Shown piece by piece: positions 27,815 to 35,812 of a stretch of 64,000 bases of DNA (the stretch's first letter is position 1; the number at the start of each line of letters is the position of its first letter). Below the pieces are notes generated by a model that was not told the origin of the DNA, ran no database searches, and saw only the letters and a list, made by a program, of their open reading frames with translations. The stretch comes from Lautropia sp. (lineage in GTDB: Bacteria; Pseudomonadota; Gammaproteobacteria; Burkholderiales; Burkholderiaceae_E). The stretch spans positions 202,286 through 266,285 of the forward strand of contig JAUMUG010000005.1 of the NCBI GenBank assembly GCA_030530775.1, read 5' to 3'. The translations under genes were made by a program, and so were the position numbers.

Positions 27815-28435
27815 ATGGACTGGGCGACTCTGGCGGGACCGGTCGAATCCGACCTGGTGATCAAGAAAAGCCGCTTCATCGGCCGGGTCATGCCGGTGGA
27901 TGGGCGGGCGGCTGCCTATGACGAGGTGGCGCGGTTGAAAACACTGCATCCTGGTGCGGCGCATGTCTGCTGGGCGCTGCTGGCCGGGGGGCAGTCGGCC
28001 GCCGTCGACGATGGAGAACCGAGCGGCACGGCTGGCCGGCCCATGCTGGATGTGCTGCGTCATCAGCATTTGGAGGGGGTGCTGGCCACCGTCGTCCGCT
28101 ATTTCGGCGGAGTCAAGCTGGGGGCCGGCGGGTTGGTACGGGCCTATACCGATGCGGTGGCCACTGCGCTGCAGAAGGCCGAGCGGGTCGCCATCGTGCG
28201 GCAGGTGGTGCTGGGTTGTCGGGTCGGCTATGAGCTGGAGGGGCTGGTACGCCGCGAGTCGTCGGCGCTCGGGGGCTGTTTGCTGCAGGTCGAGCATGGG
28301 GCGCAGGTCACGTTCTGGTTGCAGGTGCCCGAACCCGAGGTGCAGAGTCTGCGCACCGCGTTGGACGATGCCAGCCACGGGCGGGTGGTGTGGTTGGATG
28401 GGGAGGCGCTGGCGCCGTCGGCAGAGGCGGTGTGA
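27815..28435 (+). CDS. yigZ: YigZ/IMPACT family protein (UPF0029)
   Basis: 206 residues. The UPF0029 N-domain is recognised by SRFIGRVMPVDG, HVCWALLAGG and DDGEPSGTAGRPML, followed by VVRYFGGVKLGAGGLVRAYTDAV, the most conserved stretch of the family. A smaller C-terminal DUF1949-like domain follows. The biochemical role is not settled; the eukaryotic IMPACT relative regulates Gcn2. The ATG is preferred over an in-frame TTG nine bases upstream; no strong ribosome site is visible for either. Confidence 0.92.
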   Translation: MDWATLAGPVESDLVIKKSRFIGRVMPVDGRAAAYDEVARLKTLHPGAAHVCWALLAGGQSAAVDDGEPSGTAGRPMLDVLRHQHLEGVLATVVRYFGGVKLGAGGLVRAYTDAVATALQKAERVAIVRQVVLGCRVGYELEGLVRRESSALGGCLLQVEHGAQVTFWLQVPEPEVQSLRTALDDASHGRVVWLDGEALAPSAEAV

Positions 28436-28730
28436 AGCGCAGACCAAGAGGAAGGGGGAAGCGATACAGAGCCGGGGGGAAGAGGGAAGCGAGAAGACGG
28501 GAGAACGGGAGAAACAGGAGAAAGAGGGGGACGGGGTGGCCCGGGGCTCGGGTGGAAAGTTGCTTGGTGTGCCGGGATTCTTCAGTAGTTTCAGCGTGAA
28601 TTCGAATTCACTTTTGGACACTGGCTTAAACTAATGTGACTTTGCATATGGGCAAGGTTTCGGTGCGCGCTCTGAAGTCTCGATGCTGCGTGTGCCCTGT
28701 GTTCGGATGCTGCCAATCTAGGAGTCCCTC
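28436..28730. other. Intergenic region with polypurine tract and palindrome
   Basis: The plus strand from about 28436 to 28530 is almost wholly purine (AAGAGGAAGGGGGAAGCG-type), which could form unusual DNA or RNA structure. It is followed by a palindrome upstream of the DUF4432 gene, entered separately. No gene is supported. Confidence 0.6.
28596..28611. promoter_or_regulatory. Perfect 16-bp palindrome, candidate operator
   Basis: GTGAATTCGAATTCAC is fully self-complementary and lies 120 bases upstream of the DUF4432 start, in an AT-richer stretch with TTGGAC and TAAACT nearby that could be promoter elements. This fits a dimeric repressor site; the regulator is unknown. Confidence 0.5.
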
Positions 28731-29966
28731 ATGATGAAATTTCCGGCTGTAGTGTTGGGTATTGGATCGCTGTTGACCGCCGTATCTGCGTCGGCTGCGG
28801 AATATGTGCTGCTGGACACCGACCAGCCCATGACCGAGCGTACATTCAGCAGCACCGAGCTTGGCATCAAGGCTGCCAAACCATTCACCGTCAAGACCAA
28901 ACTGCTACACGGCGGCAAACAGGAAGGCGTCAGCCTGGTCGAAATCGATACCGGCGCCATGGTGATCACCGTCGTGCCGACCCGGGGCATGAACGTCCTG
29001 AAAGCAGTGTCGGGCGATGTGCGTCTGGGTTGGGACTCTCCGGTCAAGGAAGTGGTCAATCCGGCCTTCATCGAACAGAATGCCCGCAATGGCCTGGGTT
29101 GGCTGGAAGGCTTCAATGAACTGGTGACCCGCTGCGGGTATGAGTGGGTGGGTCACCCCGGACCGGATGAGGACGGCACCATGCTGACTCTGCATGGCCT
29201 GGCTTCCAGCCTGCCAGCCAACAAGGTGGTGCTCTCGATCGACGAGAAGCCGCCCTACACCATCCGTCTGAAAGGTCAGCTGCAGGAGCGCGCCTTCAAG
29301 AAGGTCGATTTCGTGATCGACACCGAACTGAGCACCATTCCCGGTGCCACCGAGTTCACGGTGCATGACAAGCTGACCAACAACGGTGACTACGAGAAAG
29401 AATATCAGGCTCTCTATCACACCAACTTCGGTACGCCGATTCTGGAAAAAGACGCCAAGTTCGTTGCGCCGGTGCGTGAGGTTTCGCCCTTCAACGACAA
29501 GGCCAAGCAGGACCTGGGTACTTGGCAGACCTATCGCGGCAACACGCTCGATTTCGATGAAATGGTCTACAACGTCTTCCCCTATGGTGACGATGTGGGC
29601 AACACGCTGGTCATGTTGCACAACGCGGCCGGTGACACCGGTGTGACCATGGCCTACAACGTGAACCAGCTGCCGGCCTTCTCACTGTGGAAGAACACCG
29701 ACATGCCGAACCAGGGCTATGTGACCGGTCTGGAGCCGGGTACGAGCTTCTCGTACAACCGCAAATTCCAGCGTCCGCTGAAACTGGTGCCGACCATTGG
29801 CGCCAAGGAGAGTCGTGAGTTTGTGCTGACCTATTCCTTGTTGCAGGGCAAGGACAAGGTCGAGGCCGCCCGGCAGAAGATCGACAAGATCCAGAACGGT
29901 CGGAAGACCAACGTGCGTGAGACCCCGCTGGTCGACTCGACCGGTGGTCAGGTCATCGGCCGTTGA
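28731..29966 (+). CDS. Secreted DUF4432 (aldose-1-epimerase-like) protein
   Basis: 411 residues with a clear signal peptide cleaved after SASA near residue 23, then a galactose-mutarotase-like beta-sandwich of the DUF4432 group. Landmarks are TVVPTRGMNVLKA, WLEGFNELVTRCG, TLHGLASSLPANKV (His), YHTNFGTPIL (His) and a late KNTDMPNQGYVTGLEPGT. These match the sugar-binding face of mutarotases. Most DUF4432 proteins are cytoplasmic, so periplasmic export is notable. The start may be this ATG or the next one three bases on; GGAG is upstream. A scar of a second copy lies between ppk1 and ppx. Confidence 0.85.
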   Translation: MMKFPAVVLGIGSLLTAVSASAAEYVLLDTDQPMTERTFSSTELGIKAAKPFTVKTKLLHGGKQEGVSLVEIDTGAMVITVVPTRGMNVLKAVSGDVRLGWDSPVKEVVNPAFIEQNARNGLGWLEGFNELVTRCGYEWVGHPGPDEDGTMLTLHGLASSLPANKVVLSIDEKPPYTIRLKGQLQERAFKKVDFVIDTELSTIPGATEFTVHDKLTNNGDYEKEYQALYHTNFGTPILEKDAKFVAPVREVSPFNDKAKQDLGTWQTYRGNTLDFDEMVYNVFPYGDDVGNTLVMLHNAAGDTGVTMAYNVNQLPAFSLWKNTDMPNQGYVTGLEPGTSFSYNRKFQRPLKLVPTIGAKESREFVLTYSLLQGKDKVEAARQKIDKIQNGRKTNVRETPLVDSTGGQVIGR

Positions 29967-29976
29967 TCATCGCCAT

Positions 29977-30041
29977 GGCTTCCGATGCGCCGCATCGGAG
30001 GCCTGGGGCCGGTTCACCACCGGCCCGGATCCATCTTTTTT
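29977..30041 (+). terminator. Tandem-hairpin terminator after the DUF4432 gene
   Basis: Two successive stems (GGCTTCCGATGC / GCATCGGAGGCC, then GGGCCGGT / ACCGGCCC) are followed by a run of six Ts, 10 bases after the stop codon. Confidence 0.85.
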
Positions 30042-30278
30042 CCGGCGGGGCTTTGCCGGTACGCGGGTGTTGGACGCCTCCTTGGCCGGGCAGCATCCTT
30101 TGCCCGGGCGGGGATATCCTGGGATATCCGATCGCAGCTTCGCAAACGGCGCCAACGTGGCGCCGTTTTCGTATATCTTTGTCTGCCTTCCTTTCCATTT
30201 CCTTTGGTATCTGCTGTCGTGCGCGGCCACTGACCGCCGTCAGGATCCGGCCTCCATGGCAGAAGGCGAGAGTTAGCA
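30042..30278 (+). promoter_or_regulatory. Structured leader of the purine permease gene
   Basis: Upstream of the NCS2 permease are a CCGGC/GCCGG stem, a CCGGGCA/TGCCCGG stem at 30086-30107, two copies of GGGATATCC, and then a terminator-like hairpin (AAACGGCGCC / GGCGCCGTTT, 30144-30168) ending in TTTTC, about 110 bases before the start. This is the layout of an attenuator or riboswitch, but no known aptamer was recognised by eye. Confidence 0.45.
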
Positions 30279-31598
30279 ATGGCGCCCCTGCTAGAAAGAA
30301 CGTTCCAGCTTCAGAAACACGGCACCAGTGTACGCACCGAAATCATCGCGGGTTGCACCACCTTTCTGACGATGGCCTATATCCTGTTCGTCAACCCGTC
30401 GATTCTGGGTGACGTCGGTATGCCGCGCGAGGCTGTCTTCGTGGCCACTTGTCTGGTGTCGGCGCTGGGATCGACCGTCATGGCACTCTACGCCAACTAT
30501 CCGATCGCCATTGCGCCGGGCATGGGGCTGCACGCCTTTTTTGCCTTTACGGTGGTCGGCTCGATGGGTTACACGTGGCAGGCGGCGCTGGGCGCCGTGT
30601 TCCTGTCGGGCTGCCTGTTCATGCTGACGACACTTCTCGGGCTGCGCTCGATGATCGTCGAGGGCATTCCGGCCACCATCCGCCTGGGCACCACGGCCGG
30701 CATCGGTATGTTCCTGGCGCTGATCGGCCTGGGCAATGCCGGCGTGGTGGTCGATTCACCGGCCACGCTCGTTACACTGGGTGACATGCAGTCGCTGCCG
30801 GTCATTCTGGCCGGGTTCGGCTTCTTCGTCATCGTCGCCCTCGACCGCATGAAAGTACCCGGTGCGGTCATGCTGGGCATCATGTTGGTGACGGCGCTGT
30901 CCTTTCTGGCCGGTGACAACAGTTTCCAGGGGGCGATCTCGATGCCCCAGTCGATTGCACCGACTTTCCTCCAGCTCGACATCAAGGGCGCTTGGGCCGG
31001 AGGTCTGCTCAACGTCATTCTGGTGCTGTTCCTGATCGAGATGTTCGACGCCACCGGCACCATGATGGGAGTGGCCAAACGGGCCGGCTTGTATGTCGGT
31101 GACGGCAATCCCGAACAATCCCGACGGCTGCGTCGGGCACTGATGGCCGACAGCACCGCCATCATGGCCGGTTCGGTGCTGGGCACGTCCAGTGCCACCG
31201 CCTATGTCGAAAGCGCGGCCGGCGTGCAGGCCGGTGGTCGTACCGGCCTGGTGGCGCTGACGGTGGCCGTGCTGTTCATGGCGGCGTTGTTCTTTTCGCC
31301 GCTGGCCGCCATGGTGCCCAAGTACGCCACCGCACCGGCGCTCCTGTTCGTTGCCTGCCTGATGCTGCGCGATTTCAGTGAGGTCGATTGGCAGGAGAGC
31401 ACCGAGGCCGTGCCGGCGGTGATCACCGCACTGGCCATGCCTTTCACTTACTCGATTGCCAACGGTCTGGCGCTGGGCTTCATCTCCTATGCGGTGCTGA
31501 AGCTGCTGACCGGCAAATGGCGTGAAGTGCATCCGCTGACCTGGGGTGTGGCAGTGCTCTTCCTGGTCCGCTTCATCTGGCTGGGCGTGGCGCATTGA
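30279..31598 (+). CDS. NCS2 family purine permease (AzgA/PbuG-like)
   Basis: 439-residue inner-membrane proton symporter of the AzgA-like branch of NCS2, which imports adenine, guanine or hypoxanthine. Signatures are EIIAGCTTFLTMAYILFVNPSIL at the start, AIAPGMGLHAFFAFTVV, LFLIEMFDATGTMMGVAKRAGL and GTSSATAYVESAAGVQAGGRTGL, with about 12-14 membrane segments. The start ATG follows a GAG-rich ribosome site. The structured leader suggests purine-responsive control. Confidence 0.93.
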   Translation: MAPLLERTFQLQKHGTSVRTEIIAGCTTFLTMAYILFVNPSILGDVGMPREAVFVATCLVSALGSTVMALYANYPIAIAPGMGLHAFFAFTVVGSMGYTWQAALGAVFLSGCLFMLTTLLGLRSMIVEGIPATIRLGTTAGIGMFLALIGLGNAGVVVDSPATLVTLGDMQSLPVILAGFGFFVIVALDRMKVPGAVMLGIMLVTALSFLAGDNSFQGAISMPQSIAPTFLQLDIKGAWAGGLLNVILVLFLIEMFDATGTMMGVAKRAGLYVGDGNPEQSRRLRRALMADSTAIMAGSVLGTSSATAYVESAAGVQAGGRTGLVALTVAVLFMAALFFSPLAAMVPKYATAPALLFVACLMLRDFSEVDWQESTEAVPAVITALAMPFTYSIANGLALGFISYAVLKLLTGKWREVHPLTWGVAVLFLVRFIWLGVAH

Positions 31599-31875
31599 AC
31601 CGGGAGCCATGCCGGCATGCCTGCCCGGCGATGCCGGCGGGCCTGTACCGTCATCGCATCACACGGGGCGTGGTTGCTGCCGTTCGGCCTCGATACCGGC
31701 CGACGAGAGATCCGGAGAGGCCCGAACCGGGCCTGTCGCATGAGGATATGCGGAATGCTCATCAAAACCGCGTTTTCGTGAAGTGCCGGGACTTGCGAAA
31801 GTGTGGCGCCGGTGCCAGTATCCGGATCGATTCGGGACCGACCGTCTCTTTTACATCTACAGGATTCGATTCAAC

Positions 31876-32670
31876 ATGATCAAGACTCTCGTTCGCGGTC
31901 TGGGTGCCGTGACACTTTCACTCGCTGCCTTGGGTGCCCAGGCGCAGGAACGCATCAGCGTCGGCGCTACGCCGGTGCCGCATGCCGAACTGCTGGAATT
32001 CATCAAACCCACGTTGAAGAAAGAGGGGGTCGAGCTGCAGGTCCGCGTGTTCAACGACTATGTGCAGCCGATCCAGGCCACTGTCGACAAGCAGCTGGAT
32101 GCCAATTTCTTCCTGCATCGCCCCTATTTGGATTCCTTCAACAAGGAACACAAGACCAACATCGTGCCGGTGCCCGACGCCGAAGTGCATGTCGAACCTT
32201 TCGGCATGTATTCCCGCAAGATCAAGGCACTGGACGAAATCAAGGAAGGCGCCACCGTGGTGATCCCGAACGATCCGTCCAACGGAGGCCGTGCCCTGTT
32301 GCTGCTCGAAAAGGCCGGGCTGGTCGAGCTGAAGGAGCCGGGCAACCTGCTGGCCACTTCACGTGATCTGGCGGCAAACCCCAAGAAGCTGAAGTTCCGT
32401 GAGCTGGATGCCGCTTTCCTGCCGCGTGCACTGGATGACGCGGACCTGGCCCTGATCAACACCAATTACGCGTTGGCGGCCGGTCTGATGCCGACCCGGG
32501 ACGCATTGGTTCTCGAAGGCGCCGACTCGCCCTACGTCAACATCGTGACGGCACGCCCCGACAATGCCGACTCCGCAGCCATCGCCAAGCTGATGAAGGC
32601 ACTGCGCTCGCCGGAGGTCAAACAGTTCATCGAGAAGAAATACGGCGGTGCGATCGTGCCGGCTTTCTGA
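31876..32670 (+). CDS. MetQ/NlpA-family methionine-binding protein
   Basis: 264-residue periplasmic substrate-binding protein. The start gives a signal peptide (MIKTLVRGLGAVTLSLAALG) cleaved after AQA; no lipobox Cys is present, although many MetQ proteins are lipoproteins. Family motifs: VGATPVPHAELLEFIKP, DANFFLHRPYLDSFN, VVIPNDPSNGGRALLLLEKAGL and ALINTNYALAAGL. The MetN ATPase and MetI permease genes are not next to it, so it is an orphan here. Ligand methionine is the family default. Confidence 0.9.
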   Translation: MIKTLVRGLGAVTLSLAALGAQAQERISVGATPVPHAELLEFIKPTLKKEGVELQVRVFNDYVQPIQATVDKQLDANFFLHRPYLDSFNKEHKTNIVPVPDAEVHVEPFGMYSRKIKALDEIKEGATVVIPNDPSNGGRALLLLEKAGLVELKEPGNLLATSRDLAANPKKLKFRELDAAFLPRALDDADLALINTNYALAAGLMPTRDALVLEGADSPYVNIVTARPDNADSAAIAKLMKALRSPEVKQFIEKKYGGAIVPAF

Positions 32671-32688
32671 TGGGATGATTCGAACGAA

Positions 32689-32744
32689 CGACGAGGCCGG
32701 ACGCCTTCCACATACCGTGGTCAGGCATCCGGCCTCATCGTTTT
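32689..32744 (+). terminator. Intrinsic terminator after metQ
   Basis: An 18-bp near-perfect stem (CGACGAGGCCGGACGCCT / AGGCATCCGGCCTCATCG) with a 16-base loop, then TTTTC, between convergent genes. Confidence 0.85.
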
Positions 32745-32762
32745 CGATCGGACACTGACCGT

Positions 32763-33746
32763 CTATTTCTTCCGTTTTCTGTCCTTGCGCTTGCGGCCGT
32801 CATCATCCGGCCCACGGTGCAGTGGTTTGGCAGACACCTTGGTGATGACCGTTTGGGCCAGACCCCGCAACAGGAAACGGCCCTCGACGTGCACTTTCTG
32901 CTGCAGGGCATGGGCGCAGTCCAGCGCCACGGCCTGCGTCAGCGCTTCCACATCGCGTACGATCGGATGGCCGATAGCGGCCTGAATATAGGCCGACAGC
33001 GAGAACACTTCCAGAAATCGTGCCTTGCCCCGGTAATGGATGACCAACGTCGATCCGGGCAGCGGGTTGTGGCTGGCCGGGCACAGTTCGGGCAGTTCCA
33101 TGACATGCGCCTGATGGGTATCGAGCGCGGGATTCGGATTTCTGATGCACTTGATGCGTGCCTTGTTCCAGGGGGAGATGAAATCTCCGGGCCGTTCCGG
33201 CACGTCGATGTGGGAAGGGCGGTCTTTGTGAGCGGCCTCACCCCGTTTGGCTTTCTTCGGTTTCCGGTCCGCATGTCCGGTCGTGGCTGCAATCTGTGAC
33301 GCCGGGGCGCGCCGCGTCATCGGCAATGGGCTGGCGCCGACGGCAGGTGCGCCGTTTTCGTCGTGTCCGGTCGACTGCCCGCCGAGTGCGGCAGCCAGCA
33401 CGGCAGCCACCACGGGTGTGGGTTCGGCTCCCGCCATGCCGGTGATGGTGGCAGCCGAGATCGGGCCGGGGAAGCCCGCTGCCGGTTCGTCCTGCGCGGC
33501 ATCCGAATCCGGGGCTGGTGCAACGGCGTCTGCGGCGTGCAAGGTTGGGGAGTCGACCGAACCGGCCGGTTCACCGGGAGGAGGGGCCACATTCCGGCGC
33601 GCCTGGGCACGGCGTGTTTCACGCGGGCGGCGCGGACGCTTCGTGCCTTTCGATGCCGCGCCGTCGTCGTTGCCGGTCGTTGGCTGCCCGGCTGCCGGAG
33701 TGCCGGGATCGTGGGCGGGTTTGGCGGAGGGAGGGTACATGTTCAT
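32763..33746 (-). CDS. QueF-like T-fold protein with long disordered extension
   Basis: 327 residues. About 1-185 are low-complexity Ala/Pro/Arg/Thr. About 190-305 resemble the QueF family (7-cyano-7-deazaguanine reductase): ELPELCPASHNPLPGS aligns with the LCPxTGQPD region, and LEVFSLSAYIQAAI with the ESKSLKLYLWS region. The Cys that forms the thioimide is kept, but the Asp that normally follows six or seven residues later is replaced by Leu, so ordinary nitrile reductase activity is doubtful. The C-terminus is a Lys/Arg tail. It starts four bases after the VUT transporter stop, which supports a deazaguanine link. The family call is by eye. Confidence 0.6.
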   Translation of the reverse strand: MNMYPPSAKPAHDPGTPAAGQPTTGNDDGAASKGTKRPRRPRETRRAQARRNVAPPPGEPAGSVDSPTLHAADAVAPAPDSDAAQDEPAAGFPGPISAATITGMAGAEPTPVVAAVLAAALGGQSTGHDENGAPAVGASPLPMTRRAPASQIAATTGHADRKPKKAKRGEAAHKDRPSHIDVPERPGDFISPWNKARIKCIRNPNPALDTHQAHVMELPELCPASHNPLPGSTLVIHYRGKARFLEVFSLSAYIQAAIGHPIVRDVEALTQAVALDCAHALQQKVHVEGRFLLRGLAQTVITKVSAKPLHRGPDDDGRKRKDRKRKK

Positions 33747-33750
33747 GACG

Positions 33751-34296
33751 TCAGGCCGCTGGTTCGAGCGCTTTGCCGCCGGTGTTCAGCCGGGCTGCCT
33801 GAAAGGGCAGCCAGGCCAGCAAGGCGGCGATCAGGTATTTGCTGATGATGTCGGCGTAAATGATCTGGCCAATGTCGAACAGCGACATCGACCCACCAAA
33901 GGCCAGCAGACTGAACAGGGTGCTGTCCAGCGGCACGCTGACCGCATTGCTGGCCAGCACACGGTGGCGCCAGCGCCAGTGCATCAGGTGCTGGAATGCC
34001 GCGGTGTCGGCCAGTTCGCTGACCAGGATCGAGATGAAGGACGCCATCAGAAAGCGCGACTCGATCCCGAAATACAGGCCATAAGCGACATTGACCACCA
34101 GCGCCAAGCCGATACCGACCATCACGGTAGGCAGCCCGTAACGGTGCAGATGATCCCGCAGTGTGAAGACGGCTGCAAAAAACAGAGTACCAATACTCAG
34201 CAGCCCGAAGAAGGGCAGCGGAATGAAATGGTCGAGAAAGACGTTGGCCAGCAGAACCGAGCCAACGTAGGCGAGAATCCAGAGAAGACGGACCAT
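33751..34296 (-). CDS. VUT-family queuosine-precursor transporter (YhhQ-like)
   Basis: 181-residue membrane protein with five to six helices. The start MVRLLWILAYVGSVLLANVF is chosen because it opens directly into helix 1 with GAGGGG upstream; 42 earlier codons are not membrane-like. The family signature is ISILVSELADTAAF with RVLASNAVSVPLDSTLFSLLAF. YhhQ/QueT-type proteins import preQ0/preQ1 for queuosine synthesis. It forms a tight pair with the QueF-like gene. Confidence 0.88.
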   Translation of the reverse strand: MVRLLWILAYVGSVLLANVFLDHFIPLPFFGLLSIGTLFFAAVFTLRDHLHRYGLPTVMVGIGLALVVNVAYGLYFGIESRFLMASFISILVSELADTAAFQHLMHWRWRHRVLASNAVSVPLDSTLFSLLAFGGSMSLFDIGQIIYADIISKYLIAALLAWLPFQAARLNTGGKALEPAA

Positions 34297-34705
34297 GATG
34301 CGGAAACCCCTCGACGGCAGGACGGGCCGGTCCCGGAGGCGGTTGAAAGACTGTTCTTCGACCGTCGACGCATGGCCCGGGTCTCGCCGCAGAATACTCG
34401 CGGGACGGATGCTCCGTTGCACATGTGTCGATCCAATACTTCGGACCCAGTATTTCTTTCACCTGCCTGTCAGGCGCCTGTGCCGCGAGATCGGGCGGCA
34501 CGTCATGCCATGTCGGCCATCAGAGAAATAGTCTGACGCCGGTTGAACGGAAACAGGGATGAAGACACAGGGCAGAAAGCCCAAGCCTTCGGCGGATTGC
34601 GGACCGATCCCGGTTTGGGCGGTCGATCACGAGAATCCGGCAGCCCCACAGTCTAGCCCAGGAACGGGGGGCTCAGAAAGACCGCGAGCTGAAAAATGGG
34701 CCTGG
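34297..34705. other. Intergenic region, no gene seen
   Basis: About 410 bases between corA and the VUT gene, both minus strand. No preQ1 riboswitch signature was recognised upstream of the VUT gene, though one would be plausible. Confidence 0.4.
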
Positions 34706-35677
34706 CTACAACCAGCCCACCTTACGGAAGCGCCGGTACAGCAGCAGCGCGACGCCCACCATCAGCAGCATCGCCGCCGGGTAGCCCCATACCCATTTCA
34801 GTTCGGGCATGTGCTCGAAGTTCATGCCCCAGATGCCGGCAAACGTGGTCATCATGGCGAAGATGGCGGCCCAGGCCGCCAGCTTCTTGCTCACCTCGCT
34901 TTGTTCCAGGCTGATCAGCGACAGATTGACCTGAGTCGCCATCGAGATGCTGTCGCGCAGCGCCTCGAGCGACAGCACGATCCGATGCAGGTGGTCGTGC
35001 ACGTCCCGGAAATAGTCCTTCAGCTCCGTGGCCAGTGCCGGCGCGGCACGGCCGCCATACAGTCGGAACAATGCCTCGTCCATCATCGGCGGCAGCGAAT
35101 GCCGCAGCTCGGCCACGTCTTGTTTCAGCTCGTGCAGTGTCAGCATGGTCTCGCGGCTGGGCGTTTCGCGAAACAGCAGTGCTTCGACTTCCTCCAGCCG
35201 GATCTCCAGCTCGTCGACGATCGGAAAGTAACGGTCGACCACTGCATCGGTCAGCGCATACAGCACAAAGGCCGGCCCCAGCCGCAGCAGATCATTCTCG
35301 CATTCCGCCCGGGCACGGACATCCGCAAAACCCCTTCTCACATCATTGCGGATCGACAACACGAAACGCTCGTGTGTGAATATGAACAGATCGCCATAAT
35401 GGATCGTGTCTTGCCGTCGTTCCGCAACTTTCAGCGAGGCGAACAGCAGTTGATCGTATTCTTCGACCTTCGGGCGCTGGCCGCCGTGCAGCGTGTCTTC
35501 GACCGCCAGGTCGGGCAGGTCGAAGACACGCTGCACCAGCAGAATCTGTTCCGGGTCGGGGTCCTTGAGCGAAACCCAGACGAAGGTGTCGGGTGAAGCC
35601 AGTGCGGCGGGGATTTGTTCGGCGGAGATATCCGCCTCTCTTTTACCGTCCCGGTAGACAGCGCAGTTGATCAGCAT
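34706..35677 (-). CDS. corA: CorA-family magnesium/cobalt transporter
   Basis: 323-residue CorA-type channel. The long N-terminal cytoplasmic domain is followed by two C-terminal membrane helices. The first ends in the selectivity motif GMN (GIWGMNFEHMPEL, near residues 281-283). The start is set at MLINCAVYRDGK; the frame continues far upstream over cyoA's 5' region, where it is only a shadow. It is divergent from cyoA. Confidence 0.93.
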   Translation of the reverse strand: MLINCAVYRDGKREADISAEQIPAALASPDTFVWVSLKDPDPEQILLVQRVFDLPDLAVEDTLHGGQRPKVEEYDQLLFASLKVAERRQDTIHYGDLFIFTHERFVLSIRNDVRRGFADVRARAECENDLLRLGPAFVLYALTDAVVDRYFPIVDELEIRLEEVEALLFRETPSRETMLTLHELKQDVAELRHSLPPMMDEALFRLYGGRAAPALATELKDYFRDVHDHLHRIVLSLEALRDSISMATQVNLSLISLEQSEVSKKLAAWAAIFAMMTTFAGIWGMNFEHMPELKWVWGYPAAMLLMVGVALLLYRRFRKVGWL

Positions 35678-35812
35678 GATAGTTTGACAGACTGTAAGAA
35701 CTCGCTTTTGCCGACCGCTGTAAGATCGTAAATGATTCATATTAAATCGATGAACATCCCACCCGGTTCCGGCATACACCGGAGTATAGGAGCTAGGAGC
35801 TAGGTTTCCGGC

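Noticed and set aside
34297..34440. Possible preQ1 riboswitch before the VUT/QueF-like pair
   Set aside because: No match to the short A-rich preQ1 aptamer was found on the minus strand.
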